Below are positions 42,442 to 54,720 of a stretch of DNA of 64,000 nucleotides, one piece after another (the first letter of the stretch is position 1; each line of letters opens with the position of its first letter). Location of the stretch: positions 27,487,587-27,551,586 of the forward strand of contig OX328107.1 in the NCBI GenBank assembly GCA_946811185.2, given 5' to 3'. This DNA comes from Hippopus hippopus (taxonomy: Eukaryota > Mollusca > Bivalvia > Cardiida > Cardiidae). A program made the translations under genes and the position numbers. The notes beneath the pieces are model-generated. The model was not told where the DNA came from. It did no database searches and was given only the letters and a program-made list of their open reading frames with translations.

Positions 42442-43207
42442 ATAGTGGCGTTAACTACTGTCGTTTAAATCCTTTCTAAACGACACGTAATTCTCACGAA
42501 AATTGTTTTACTTTCTTTATTTTACTTGAATGGGAAAGTTAAAATTATAAGTTTTGATCGTTTATGATGGATATTCAAATACCGACAGTTTTCAATAAAT
42601 AGCCTACATTAGCAGGGATGATGTAGGAAGGCTCTGACAAGAAATGTTTACGACTTTCACACCGTTTTTGGTTCAGGATTGCTATACAAGAACGTCAGTG
42701 AATCGGAAACTGCTGGGAGTATTTGGATTTTATCGTGTTTATATATCGTACGTGAGAGAAATTTCAATGGTTCTTTATTTAAGTGCTTTTGTTGGATAAT
42801 AGCATGGCTTAGTGATTTTCAATGTTCACAGGTCGAGGATGTTGATATTTGTACGTCATTCAATGAATAATTTCGGGAATAAAATGTATTGGTGTAGGTG
42901 AATCTGGAAATATGTAGGTGATTTAGATATGATAAATAACTATTTTTTTCTTAGTGAGTGTAAATCAAATAAATGTTACGGTAAAGTAAATAAAAAATGA
43001 ATTAAATTTTTTACAATAATAATAATAATAGTAAATGAATAAATATTTGCATTTTTTTCTAACAGTCTCTTTAGGATTACGTTCATACTTAATTGTCATT
43101 GAAAGCCATCGTCTTTTCCGAAACAACATTGATTTATCTACTGAATCCGTGAATTTATTCTAGGAAAGTATTTCGCCATTCACCAATATAAGGTCAATAA
43201 ATCTGTT

Positions 43208-43437
43208 ACCCTTTACCATACAATCCAATAGGTTTGAACGACCCTAAAATAAAAAGGCTTTTGAAAACATTGTGAGAAAGGAAGAAAATGCTGGTAACCA
43301 GAATTTTCTCCCTTTCCCACCATGTCTTCTACCTTATCACAGAAAAAAAAAAAAAAAAACATTGTTTGACACATAAGATTGACGTCTGCAAATACTTTCA
43401 ATTTGGGCAAGTCCAAAATTTTGTCGTTTGGTAAAGA
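43208..43437. repeat. family A copy
   Basis: CCCTTTACCATACAATCC to GTCGTTTGGTAAAGAG, core GTGAGAAAGGAAGAAAATGC, with an A-run in the right arm. Ends slightly eroded. Confidence 0.75.
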
Positions 43438-43461
43438 GAACGCAAATACAGTAGTAAAGTA

Positions 43462-44130
43462 TGGTGGAATATTTCTGCCACGAGATACGAGATAGCTATT
43501 ATGATAATTTTAGAAAACTATCGCGATAAACTAAAGTTTCCTGGAAATTTTATCGAGATAGTGAAAAGTTTCCTGAAAAAAAAAAATCACAATAAATTTA
43601 AAATTTTAACGCAAAGTTTCTCAATAGTGCACGAAGCTGCCATCGAGATAAAATTATCGTGATAGTTCTATCCGTGTTTCGATATCTATAAATAGAAAAT
43701 TTTCCATTTGGATAAACTCGGTAGTTTTTGACTTTACAAGATTGCAGTAAGTAAAATTCGAGTTATTAACAATCGTAGCTTAACTGGTAAATTTTGACAA
43801 GACTCGGATTAACCAGAAGCCTGAAAAATCAAAGACGACTCGAAACGCCTCCTACGAACAACTTTAAAACCATTCGGGGAAAAGGAGAATTCATAAGGTT
43901 GTAGACGAAGATGTTCCGAAACTGTATCTAATTGTAGATACCGTGAATGTCAGTCATGGGCACGAAAGCAAAAAAAAAAATCATGATAACAGTTAGAATT
44001 ATAGCGATATTTTTATCGTGAAAATTTTTATCATCTAGATAATATTTCCAGGAAACTTTGTTTTATCACGATAGTTCTCTAAAATTATCATGATAACTAT
44101 CTCGTATCTCGCGGCAGAAATATGCCACCA
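43462..44130. mobile_element. TA-flanked foldback element with long inverted ends
   Basis: Left end TGGTGGAATATTTCTGCCAC and right end TGGTGGCATATTTCTGCCGC (inverse) open arms that match, with some changes, for about 90 bp through TTTCCTGGAAAT. TA flanks both sides (43460-43461 and 44131-44132), within near-identical AGTAAAGTA context. The middle has no transposase. A TA target fits Tc1/mariner-like or similar donors. Confidence 0.65.
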
Positions 44131-44309
44131 TAGTAAAGTATTGTAGGTTGTCATTGATCTGTCTTTTTAAACATTTTTTCCCCCTCGATTCTATTATCGA
44201 TAATTCCTAGGCGAATGTACCAGTTTGGACATGACAAATTTATTTTTGATTGGTGGTAAAAATAAATTGAAATAAAAAGACGGGTGGCGTTCATCTTTAA
44301 TAAGCCCTT

Positions 44310-45035
44310 TCTAAATCTTTACCAAACGACAAACCTTTAGATTGGTATATGAATCAAATTGCCTGAAATTCGACCCTCGAATTATTTACATTTAGCAGCT
44401 ATTGTGCTTTTAAACATTTACGTGCTAAATAAGTGAATGAAACTTAAAAGACGATAGCAAAAACCGGAAAACAAAAATATTATTTTAGATATATGTTTTG
44501 ATGAAAAAAAAAAAAAAAAAATCTCCTTAGCTGACGTTGTAAACCAAGATCAGACTTCACGTTTTGTGCAGTCTGATCTTGATTTACTCTATCTGCAAAA
44601 GGTCCCTGAGTCGCACTTAGCAGCCTGGTAGTAATCAGACGACGAAATTTTAGACTTGCCCGTATTGAAAATATTGGCAGACGATGAACTAAGTGTAGCT
44701 CAATTGATGATGGTTGACTTTGAGAGGATAGATAAAACTGGGTGAAAAGGAGAAAAATGTTTGTTACCAGCATTTCCTCCCTTTTCTGCGACATTTTCTT
44801 AAGCACTCTTTCTTTAAGTCGTTGAAAAAACGGAATCGTATGGTAAAGTCAGCTAATCTTAACCTTCGGGCTGCTGACCCTTTGCGGATAACGTAGATCA
44901 AGATCAGACCGCACAGAACGTACAGTCTGCTCTTGGGTCGACACTGTCCGATAAGGAGATACCTTTGAAATAGGAATAGGTTTTTACCATTGGCTTGAAC
45001 GTTTCACCTCACTTATTCAGCGGGATAAGTATTAA
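44310..45035. repeat. family D, A, D copies
   Basis: D at about 44406-44630 with an 18-base A-run, A at about 44635-44850, and reversed D at 44859-45035 with TTAA at both ends. The three lie end to end. Confidence 0.65.
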
Positions 45036-45174
45036 TACACGTACTGTTGAATGAGCAAAATTGAATTGTTCAGTCGGGATAATACGTAGACCTAGGTTTT
45101 GTCAGGAAATTGTACAAGACATCGGGACGGTGTGGAGTTGAGATCAGACTGCACATGTTTTGCAGATTATGCAT

Positions 45175-45387
45175 TTAACCCTTATCCTGCTAAATGATTT
45201 AAATGAAAATTTCAAGCCGATAGTAAAAGACCAAAATAATCAAATTTTAAATTTATTTTTTCGACAAAAATATCTTCTTATCGGACGATGTAGATCCAAG
45301 ATCAGACTGCACGTTCTGTGCAGTCTGATCTTGATCTACACTGTCCGCAAAAGGTCAGTGAGTCGCGCTTAGCAGCCTAAAGGTTAA
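45175..45387. repeat. family D, best full copy
   Basis: TTAACCCTTATCCTGCTAAAT to AGCAGCCTAAAGGTTAA, 213 bp, with a perfect inner palindrome around ACTGCACGTTCTGTGCAGT flanked by GATC-rich arms. Confidence 0.75.
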
Positions 45388-45453
45388 AGTATCAGTTTGC
45401 CCTGACCAGACTACTTTGTCCAATTATCCAAGAGTGCTCATTGCATACAGTCT

Positions 45454-45632
45454 GGGTCCGTATTCTCCAACCATTCTTATTAAGAACATTCTTAGTCTTA
45501 TTCTCAGGAATTTTCTTTTTGAAAGTAACATAACTTCTGATTGGCTAAATCAAACGGTTTAGCCAATCAGAAGTTTTGTCACTTTCTAAATATAGAACAA
45601 GACTTCTAAGAATGATTCGTGAATACGAACCC
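45454..45632. repeat. short MITE with GGGTCCGTATTC ends
   Basis: Left GGGTCCGTATTCTCCAACCA and right GGGTTCGTATTCACGAATCA (inverse) ends, and an inner stem AACTTCTGATTGGCTAAA with its inverse. Fragments of the same family are at 49943-50005 and 59145-59235. Confidence 0.7.
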
Positions 45633-45959
45633 TGCTCTTGATCATCAGTGTCCAGGAAAGTATCTAGTACTGTCTGTAACATGGCGAAAGGTACTCACTA
45701 TTTTCTGAAATAACGGTTGTATCCGGACAGTGGTTACATCTTTATATGATTATCAGACTGAAGGAATTTTTTAAGAGAATTTATACTAGATAATTTCGGG
45801 GGTTGTGAGTATACACGGCTAGATGAACCAATGTTGACTGTAAGTGGTTACCAAGGTGTTGGGTTTGATCCTTCAGGAATGTGGCGTGTGAATCTTGTCA
45901 CCGTATTTGTAATGGCTTTAACTTTACGTGAGTATAGTGTTTATTTCTATTTATTTACG

Positions 45960-46165
45960 TCGTTCGTTCATTCATTCATACATTCATTCGTTCTTTCCCT
46001 CCTTCCTTTTTCGTTCATTCATTCGTTCGTTCGTTCGTTCGTTCTTCGTTCGTGCGCTCGCTTACTCACTCTCTCTCTCTCCCCCTCCTCTCTCTCTCTC
46101 TCGCCCCCTCCCTCCCTCCCCCCTCTCTCTCTCTCTCTATCTCTCCCTCTCTCTCTCTCATTTCA
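45960..46165 (+). repeat. simple repeats (CATT)n, (TTCG)n, (CT)n
   Basis: Three neighbouring low-complexity tracts. The 130- and 80-residue frames through them (S/H/F- and L/S-rich) are artefacts. Confidence 0.9.
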
Positions 46166-46289
46166 TGTAGAAACTAAAACCTATAGGATGATGCAATTTA
46201 TGCAAATTATAGAAAAGACATGATTATGATAGTGACACATTGCGAAATTGTTTGTATTGATCGAGCCTTTCTCTGCATTTACGACGTTG

Positions 46290-46405
46290 TACATTCAAAC
46301 GGCTTATCCCTAGCCCAGTACTGGTGAAACCCAGGAAATACATGAATATGTGAGATGTCGCCGTGACATGACTGAAATAATGTTGAAAACGGCGTAAAAC
46401 ACCAT
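46290..46405 (+). repeat. SINE 3' end
   Basis: GACATGACTGAAATAATGTTG followed by AAAACGGCGTAAAACACC matches the SINE tail. Confidence 0.55.
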
Positions 46406-46687
46406 TCAAACGGCTGAGGCTATTGTAAAGGTAAATAAGTATAGAGAAACGAGTTGAAAAACAAGAACTACTACCACCAGTACTACTACTACAAATAATA
46501 ATGTATCAGGCTTCTGCTTCTTTCCCCTTTACGTTTTCCAAAAGCTCTTGAGTGGTTTGTAAAATGTTTAATAATGTTAAACAAAGTTTTCACGTACACC
46601 AATTACAAACACCAGCAGTTTTCTTAGGCGACTTTAACTGAAGTTCTTCTGAGCGATAGGATCTCAAACGTGAGCAAAAAGATAAAG

Positions 46688-46904
46688 GTCCTGCTCTGGC
46701 GAAAGCGGTTTAATGCATCTCCGTGATGCATATATTACCAAGCAAGTCATCATAGAATCATGCGGTGGAACGGTCCTTAGACATGCGGAAAATAAACCTA
46801 CAGCAAAAGTATCCACCCAGGTCAGCCTGCGTGGACTGCGCAGGCTAACCTGGGTGGATACTTTTTTGCAGATGCATTAAGCCCCCTTTTCACAGAGCAT
46901 GGCT
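46688..46904. repeat. family B copy
   Basis: CTGCTCTGGCGAAAGCGG to GAGCATGGCT, centre GGTCAGCCTGCGTGGACTGC. Between 46410 and 46687 nothing was recognised. Confidence 0.7.
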
Positions 46905-47084
46905 AATAGATAACCTGTACGTTCATAAACAGAAGAGAACACTGTGACAATTGAAGTAATTACTCGTTATAAGTAGTTCATGCATTTTTCACGATGTTTT
47001 ATATCATTTCGTTATAAAGATGAGTCAAAAAGGCGATTAAAGACTGTGAGTCACTATGGCTTAGACACCCTAAGTTTGCATAAA

Positions 47085-47524
47085 ACATTGACCCATAGGC
47101 TGCTAAGAGCGACTCAAAGACCTTTTGCGGACAGTGTAGATCAAGACCAGACTGCACAGAACAGTCTGATCTTGGATCTATACTGCCCGACAAGGAGATA
47201 TTTATCCCAAAAAATTCCTTTTAAATGGCAAGATTCGGGTCTTTACCATTGGCTTGAAAGTTTCATTTCACTTATTTAGCGGGATAATGGTTAATCCTTT
47301 ACCACACACACACAAATACTACGCTCTACCATTATAAATTAAGCATTTTCAAATGACAAAGAAAATATAGCTGAAATGAAGAGATTTTTCTTCGGGAGAG
47401 AAGGAAACATTGTGGGAAAAGGAGAAAATGCTGGTTACCAGCATTTTCTCCTTTTCCCGCAATGTTTTCAAAAGCTTTATTTCCAAGAGTCGTTTAAACC
47501 CAGGATCGTTTGGTGAACGGTTAA
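47085..47524. repeat. family D joined to family A through one TTAA
   Basis: Reversed D (about 47085-47294) ends AGCGGGATAATGGTTAA, and that TTAA also starts a full A copy, 47291-47524 (core GGGAAAAGGAGAAAATGC). A D fragment follows at 47605-47719. Confidence 0.75.
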
Positions 47525-47823
47525 ATGAAAACTTCCCGGTAGACAGGAAAAACTCCAAATATTGCGATTTCAAACATCAATTTCTCAGGAAAACAAAACT
47601 TCTGTAAATCGAATAGTGTAGATCCAAGATCAGACTTCACATTCTTTTTAGTCTGATCTTGATCTGTACTGTCCATCTACTGGATGCATTGAGTCTCGCT
47701 GAGCAGGATAAGGGTTAATCCAAAGAAATTCTGTCTTAACTTTTATCTTACTGTCCCCGGATGCGACCTTGGAACGTAGACAAAGAATAACCTAAACATT
47801 TGTAAAGTCTGATCCTGGTTTAA

Positions 47824-48362
47824 AGGTGGGTATTTAGATTTTTCACATCTCACCAAATTAAAAAAAATATATATATCACTGAAATTTATATGAAAAAACA
47901 ATACAAATCATCAATAATTAAGAATCATAAAATTACAAAAAAAATTTTTTTTGATGGTGTTCCCTTAAAAGGCTACGTAGCCTCTTAAGGTATTTTTAGA
48001 TTTCGCGCCAGAAATCAAAAAAGCATTGTGGGAATGTCATGTGACTGGCACGTGACTAATGACGCTTAAATTCCATAACATAACAAACATGTAAGTATTT
48101 TCCATAATGTCTTCTTCGGACGCTATGTTTGAAGCTTCGTTTGTGTATTTCCGGTATGTAAATGAGCGAGTTGCTCATGTAAAAATAGATCGTGTTTCCC
48201 GTCGGTGTCAACCTGGGCCGTAGTAAATCTCTAATTTCTCTTGTTGTCGGATGGTTTTCGACTACTGGGGTTTTATGAATGAAAATTAAAAGGCTTTGGG
48301 AGTATAGATGATTTTTTTTTGTATTTTTGTAAAATTTTCTTCCCAAATCTGAAGGGCCACCT
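47824..48362. mobile_element. TTAA-flanked 539-bp non-autonomous element
   Basis: TTAA at 47820-47823 and 48363-48366 flank imperfect inverted ends AGGTGGGTATTTAGATTT and AGGTGGCCCTTCAGATTT (14 of 18 match). No transposase. It is unrelated to families A and D but used the same kind of target. Confidence 0.6.
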
Positions 48363-48504
48363 TTAAGTCATAATTATTGGCGTAATAAATTCACAATAAA
48401 ATTAAGACATTTTACCGTTAAAAAAAGGTTTACAACGTATATTATGTGTGTAATTTCGTTGGACAAGATTTAAGTAAGTTTGTAAGTTTTTTTTTTGTGT
48501 TTTT

Positions 48505-48790
48505 AAATTGTGTTTAACGCCATTTTCAACATTATTTTTGCTATATCGCGGCCACAAGTGCATATATTCAAGGTTCCGTTGACTTTCTTTTTTTTTTATT
48601 AGTACTTTTCCAAATATTCTTGTTTAGCTAGTGACTGGTTTCCCTCATAACAATTGCCAAAACAATGATCAGTGGTGAGACAGGGATGAATTCTGTTGCA
48701 ATGGCTATCGTCAATCCTCGTAAAAAAGACCGGCCGAGCTGAGGATTCGAACCCGCGACTCCCTGCCCTACAACTGTTCCCTGCATGCAG
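48505..48790 (-). repeat. tRNA-derived SINE, complete copy
   Basis: On the minus strand the head carries a perfect B box, GGGTTCGAATCC (about 48750), with GAGCTGAGG/CCTCAGCTCGGC around it. The tail ends AACGGCGTTAAACAC-like at 48515. A weak A box argues against a working tRNA gene. Confidence 0.7.
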
Positions 48791-48840
48791 TAGTTTTGTA
48801 TACGCTCGTATGTACTCTTAAATATCCTGTATTGAGATGC

Positions 48841-49068
48841 TTAACTCTTTCCGAGACGTTAAAACTTTAGAAATGTCCAATGTTGAAAGTATTTGTAGAT
48901 GACAAATAAAACGTGGCTACCACGATGGGTGTTGTCTCTTAAAAGCCAGAAATCATTGTTGGAAAAGGAGAAAATGCTGGTTACCAGCATTTTCTCCTTT
49001 TCCAACAATGTTTTCAAAGACGCTCCTTCCCACGGTCTCTAAAACACAGGGTTGTTTTGTAACAGTTT
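48841..49068. repeat. family A copy
   Basis: TTAACTCTTTCCGAGACG to TTTTGTAACAGTTTTA, core GGAAAAGGAGAAAATGC with a perfect centre. The stretch 49069-49615 is unique, with a C-run at 49219. Confidence 0.75.
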
Positions 49069-49617
49069 TAGATACGAAACGTATTTTGGTTCCTCCTTTT
49101 CGATGTTTCGAATGTTTAATTACCTAGAGATCGACCGTTCCCCCATGGTGAACCTAATTTGCATTTACAAAATTAATTGAAAGTGTCAGAACAAACGCAC
49201 CGAATTTGTTTCTCTATCCCCCCCCCCCCCCGCAACTCATTTGCATTTCCGGTCGTTTGGAAAAGGATTTCCTAGAAATACATTCCTGGTCCCAAATTTG
49301 AAATTGGTTCCTTTTTGCACAATTTATTTTTTATATTTGAATGGGAATATTCCGGTCAATGATCTTTTTTCCCAGAAATATTGCGGAGAAGATCAGGGAA
49401 AAAAATTATTAAAACGCAGAAATTCTTAAGTTTGATCTTCTAATTAAATCGCATCGTCATGAAAACTCTTGCAGAAATTGTTTCGTTTAATACCGCAATT
49501 AAACCTTTGAACGTTACAATGAAAGCTATGAATATTCTATTATTTATTTGCATGACTTCAGGACCTTTTTCTGAAGTTTAAAGGGGAAAGACATATCGCA
49601 ATACAATGATTGCATTT

Positions 49618-49887
49618 GAGCCCGGCTCTGGCAAAAGAGGGCTTAATGCATCTCCGTTATTCATTATACCAAGCAAGACATTACACAATAACGGACCCAT
49701 AAAACATCAAATCCATTTTTTTTCTAACACTTGACTGGATCTGGAGGTAGAATAGTCTCTTGACATGCAGAAAATTGACCAATGGCAAAAAGTGTCGACT
49801 CATGTCAGCCTGCGCTGTCCGCGCAGGCTGACATTGGTTGAAACTTTATGCAGATGCATTAAGCCCCCTTTTCACAGAGCATTGCTC
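49618..49887. repeat. family B copy
   Basis: GAGCCCGGCTCTGGC to GAGCATTGCTCA, centre GTCAGCCTGCGCTGTCCGCG. Confidence 0.75.
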
Positions 49888-50109
49888 ATTTATCAGTTTC
49901 CATATATAAACAGGTTTTTTAAGAGATCTAATATTGCACTCATCTTGGCCCGTATTCACCAGCAAAAAAAGATATCTTAGAATAATTTTTGAGTACGGGA
50001 CCTGATCAACATATGATCATTGTACAAACAATACAAGTTGTATCAAGTAACTCTTCAATTTGCATGACAAAACAGTTCCATGTAGCCTATTTCCGTTTTC
50101 TTCGACTCT

Positions 50110-52640
50110 TAATTGAGAAAATGGACCGAGGAAAATTCAACATTGCCAATTTCCAATACTGAGTTTAGACAACAAGATGAAAAGAGGTCGACAATGTCAA
50201 GCTTCAGTACTGAAATTAGGCAACAAACTGAGGACAGGTCATCATTGTCGAGCTTTAACACTGAATTAAGACAAAAAAAAAAAAAAAAAAGAGAAGAGGT
50301 CGATAGAGTCAAGCTTTAACACTGTATTTAGACAACAAACTGAGCTCAGGTTGACATGTTCAAGCTACAACAACGAATTTACAACTTACTGAGGAAAGAT
50401 CGACATTGTTAGGCTACAACACCGAATTTACAACTTACTGAGGAAAGATCGACACTGCCAAGCTTCAACAACAAATTTACAACCTACTTAGGATAGGTCG
50501 ACATTGTCAAGCTACTACAAAGAATTCACAACTTACTGAGGGCAGGTCGACATTGTCAAGCTACTACAAAGAATTCACAACTTACTGAGGTCGACATTGT
50601 CAAACTACTACAAAGAATTCACAACTTACTGAGGACAAGTCAAAATTGCGAAACTAAACTCCTAATTTTCAACTTACGGAGGACAGGTCGACATTGTCAA
50701 GCTACAACGTCGAATATACACTTTCTGATGACAGGTCAGCATTGTCAAGCTTCAACAGCGAATTTACAGCTTACTGAGGACAGGTCAACATTGTATTTAG
50801 CCTCAACACAAAATTTACAACATACTGAGGACAGGTACACATAATTGAAAACGTACTAAGGACTGGCCGACATTATTACATAACACCGTATTTACTACTT
50901 AATTAGGACAGGTCGACATTGTAAAGCTACAGCACCCGATTTACAACAAAGTGAGAAAGGTCAACATTTTTAAGCTACAACACCGAATTTATAACCTACG
51001 AAGGACGAGTTGACATTTCCAAGCTTCAACACCGAATTTACAACGTACGGAGAATGGGTCGACATTGTCAAGCGACAACACCGAATTTACAACTTGCTGA
51101 GAACAGGTCATCATTGGCAAGCTCCAACACCGAATTTACAATTTGCTGCTGAGGAAAGGTCAACAATGTCAAGGTACAAGAACTAATTTGCATTTTACTG
51201 AGCAAAGATCGACATTGTCAAGCTCCAACACCGAATTTACAACTTACTGAGGACAGATCGACATTGTCAAGCTATATGAACGAGTTTACAACTTACTGAG
51301 GACAGGTCGACAATGTCAAGCTACAAGAACGAATTTACAACTTACTGAGGACATGTCGGCATTGTCAAGCTACTTGAACAAATTTACACTTTACTGAGGA
51401 AAGCTCAGTATTGTCAAGCTACACGAACAAATTGACTACTTATTTAGGACAGGTTGTAATTTACAAATAACAGAAAATTTACAAAGAACGGGTCGACATT
51501 GTCGAGCTTCCACAACGAATTTACAACTTACTGAGGACAGGTCGACATTGTCAAGCTTCAACAACGAATTAACAACTTACTGGGGACGGTCCGATATTAA
51601 AAAGCTACAACACCGAATTTACAACTTCCTGCAGAAAGGTTGACATTGTAAAGCTACAACTAAGAATTTACAGCTTACTGGGGACAGATCGACATTGCCA
51701 AACTCCAGCACCGAACTTCCAACTTACTTAGGACAGTTCAAAATCGTACAGATACAACACCGAATTTACAGCTTACTGCGGAAAGGTTGACATTGTAAAG
51801 CAACAACACCGAATTTGCAACTTACTGAGGACAGGTCGACGTTGTTAAGTTACAACAACAAATTTACAACTTGCTGTGGACAGGTCGACATTGTCAAGCT
51901 ACAACAACAAATTTACAACAAGCTGAGGAGAAATCGACATTGCAAAGCTACACCAAATTCACAAATTGCTGAGGACAGGTCGACTTTGCCAAGCGAAACG
52001 CCGAATTTAAAACTTTCCGAGGTCAGGTAGACATTGTCAAGCTTCAACAACTTCCCTTGGCCATTACATTTTAATGGGGACAGGTCGACATTGTCTAGCT
52101 ACAACACCGAATTTTCAACTTCCCGAGGTCAGGTAGACATTGTCAAGCTTCAACAACTTCCCTTGGCCAGGTCGACATTGTTATGCTAACACCGAATTTA
52201 CAACTTACTGAGGACAGATCGACATTGTCAAGCTACAACACCGAATAATGAGGACAGGTCGACATTGTCTAGCTACATCACCGAATTTTCAACTTCCCAA
52301 GGTCAGGTCGACATTGTCAAAATACAACACCGAATTTACAACTTACTGAGGATCGGTCGACATTGTCAAGCAACAACAGGGTATTTACAACTCTCGAGGT
52401 CAGGTCGACATTGCCAAGCGAAACGCCGAATTTACAACTTCCTGAGGACAGGTCGACATCGTCTAGCTACAACACCGAACTTACAACTTACTGAGTACAG
52501 GTCGACACTGTCAAGCTACAACACCGAATTTACAACTTACTGAGGACAGGTCGCATTGCCAAGCTCCAGCACCGAATTCACAACTTACTGAGGACAGGTT
52601 GACATTGCCAAACCCCAATAGTGAATTAAAACGACAGACT
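50110..52640. repeat. minisatellite, 49-bp unit, about 50 copies
   Basis: The unit reads GAGGACAGGTCGACATTGTC, AAGCTACAACACCGAATTTA, CAACTTACT. It carries a SalI site (GTCGAC) in most copies. Divergence is higher at both ends (for example 50110-50330, with an A-run) than in the middle, as in arrays homogenised by unequal exchange. Because 49 is not a multiple of 3, open frames here are short and shift; they are not genes. Confidence 0.95.
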
Positions 52641-54040
52641 GAGGCCCTCGACATTAAAAAGAAAACAGGATGTGAATATCTAAATGGAAAAAAATCTAAA
52701 TCTAAATCTCATTCGCCTATGAGAAGCTTTGCACACACAGGAGGTAGATGTGCAGGTCGTAACAAAACTTGAAATATGCAAATAACTTCAGTCAAGAAAC
52801 CTCTGTTATGAAAAACGAAAAATGCTTGTCGGTTGTTAATTTCCTCTTCGTCACATTGTTTTCAAGCGTTGTCTGCCAAACATACCTTGAAAATTGAATC
52901 GAAGTAAAGTATACTGCTTTCTTTACGGAAGTTTATTGGAGTGTTATGCCAGCTTGGTACATGTATTTCATAGCTAAGACAATTAAATGAACTTCTGCAG
53001 ACTTTTGCATATCATCTACATTGAATGTATCCTATTTGACAGCATGCAATTTCAGAGCTTGGCTTTGGTCACTTTCTTGGATGAATTTAGCCCTTTCAGC
53101 TTCAATGTAGTCATGGATACGTGAATACATTTTCTTCTTGAATTATCACATTTTTTTTTTTTAAATGATATCGAAATAATACGAAATATAAGAATTCATC
53201 CTTTAATTGGAACGTTGTACTTATATGATCTTCATCCATAAATGGCAAATGGATTGTTTCGTGCGGCTACATGTATAACAAAACTTTGCACATGTTCAAT
53301 GAGTCTCTGTCGGCAGTAGAAATTTTAAGCGCAAGATGATAGAACTGCGCATTCTTTATTTGTGAAAGGCTTACTCTTAGTACCTTCAACCTTATCATAC
53401 AACATGGCGGACACCATGGAGATGGGTCCGAATGATCATTAACAGATGGCTGATAATTTCTCCAGACACACTCTTACATAAAACCTGATTTGCCAATAAA
53501 TGCTTCCTACGGTCTCAATGGCCGTCCCCGTGCGACAGACATAAGGTTGTTAGTCAAGATGGCGATATATATCATTTTCAGCCTTCTTTTGATATCGTAT
53601 GCTGTCAAAAATTATTTAGATTGGAATACTGTTAGATTTTGGCTGAAACTGAGTTATTGTATAAATCTGCATAAGGCCCCCCTTTTTTAAAGTATATTTG
53701 AGACAATTTATTCTGTATAAATTTTTATGTCGATGAACAAATAAGAAAATTTATATAGACATAACGGTCGTTTGATCAGAATTCAGAAGTTACCATCGTT
53801 TTTAACTAAAAAGGCGTTTGATTTCTGTAGAACTCGAAGCTTACTAAAAGTAAAATACTAACTTAAGTGTTCAGTTTTTTATCAGCACATTTCAAACTTT
53901 CTTACCGTGAACAGTGAATAGGTAAACAGGCTTTCGAACATGTAGAACTGTTTTGTGTCGCGCAATTTTCATTGGCGTTTAAAGTACGTAGGCCTATTGC
54001 TGCCATATTGTCCGTACATAGGCGCAGATAGTTACGAAAG
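52641..54040. other. unique DNA with two YY1-type motifs
   Basis: No family A to E repeat. CAACATGGCGGACACC at about 53402 and CAAGATGGCG at 53555 (plus strand) are start-site type motifs. From the second, ATG at 53559 opens MAIYIIFSLLLISYAVKNYL DWNTVRFWLKLSY, a signal- or anchor-like start, stopping at 53690. An unannotated promoter is possible; no downstream exon was found. Confidence 0.35.
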
Positions 54041-54042
54041 TG

Positions 54043-54254
54043 TTAACCGTAAGGCTTCTAAGTGCGACTCACAAACCTTTTGCTGACAGTGTAGATCAAG
54101 ATCAGACTGCATTGAAAGTGCAGTCTGATCTTTGATCTACACTGTCTGATAAGGAAATATTTTATCCCCAAAAATACATTTGAAATAGTAACATTTGAAT
54201 TTTTACTATCGGCTTGAAAGTATCATTTCACTTATTTAGAAGGTTAAAGGTTAA
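54043..54254. repeat. family D, reversed full copy
   Basis: TTAACCGTAAGGCTTCTAAG to TTAGAAGGTTAAAGGTTAA, with palindrome GATCAGACTGCATTGAAAGT... Confidence 0.75.
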
Positions 54255-54507
54255 ATATATCATTCCGTTGCATGGAAACAATAGTAAAACATAAAGGTCT
54301 ACATGCATATATAACACTGAGTTTCAGAGTGTCTGAATTAAAGGACCGTTGACAGTTGTGATCTCGACTTCTCCCTCCTTATAAAAGTTTTATCATACCA
54401 AGCTGAAATCTAGGAGTCAATGACTGTACGTTTGCCTGATTAATATATGTATATAAAAACATGTGCATTAATCCATGGATTATGTTTAAACAGTGTACGA
54501 GTCATGA

Positions 54508-54720
54508 TTAACCCTTACAGTGCTCAGCGCGACTAACTGACCTTTAGAAGACAGCATAGATCAAGATCAGACTGCACAGAACTTGCAGTCTGATCTTTGA
54601 TCAACTCTGTCCGATAAGGAGATATTGTTCCCCAAAAATACGTTTGAAAAAGCGTTATGCGGGTTTTTAATATCGGCTTGAAAGTTTCATATAACGTATT
54701 TAGCAGGATAAGGATTTTAG
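54508..54720. repeat. family D copy
   Basis: TTAACCCTTACAGTGCTCAG to TATTTAGCAGGATAAGG; the right TTAA is lost. The following 54721-55270 is unique; a 114-residue plus-strand frame there (54788-55132) is unsupported. Confidence 0.7.

Noticed and set aside
45831..46223. 130-residue plus-strand frame
   Set aside because: Low-complexity translation of CATT, TTCG and CT repeats.
48725..48790. tRNA gene
   Set aside because: The B box is good, but the A box and cloverleaf are poor, and the sequence continues into the SINE body and tail.
50110..52640. CRISPR-like look of regular 49-bp units
   Set aside because: The units touch with no unique spacers, vary in sequence, and the genome is eukaryotic; it is a minisatellite.
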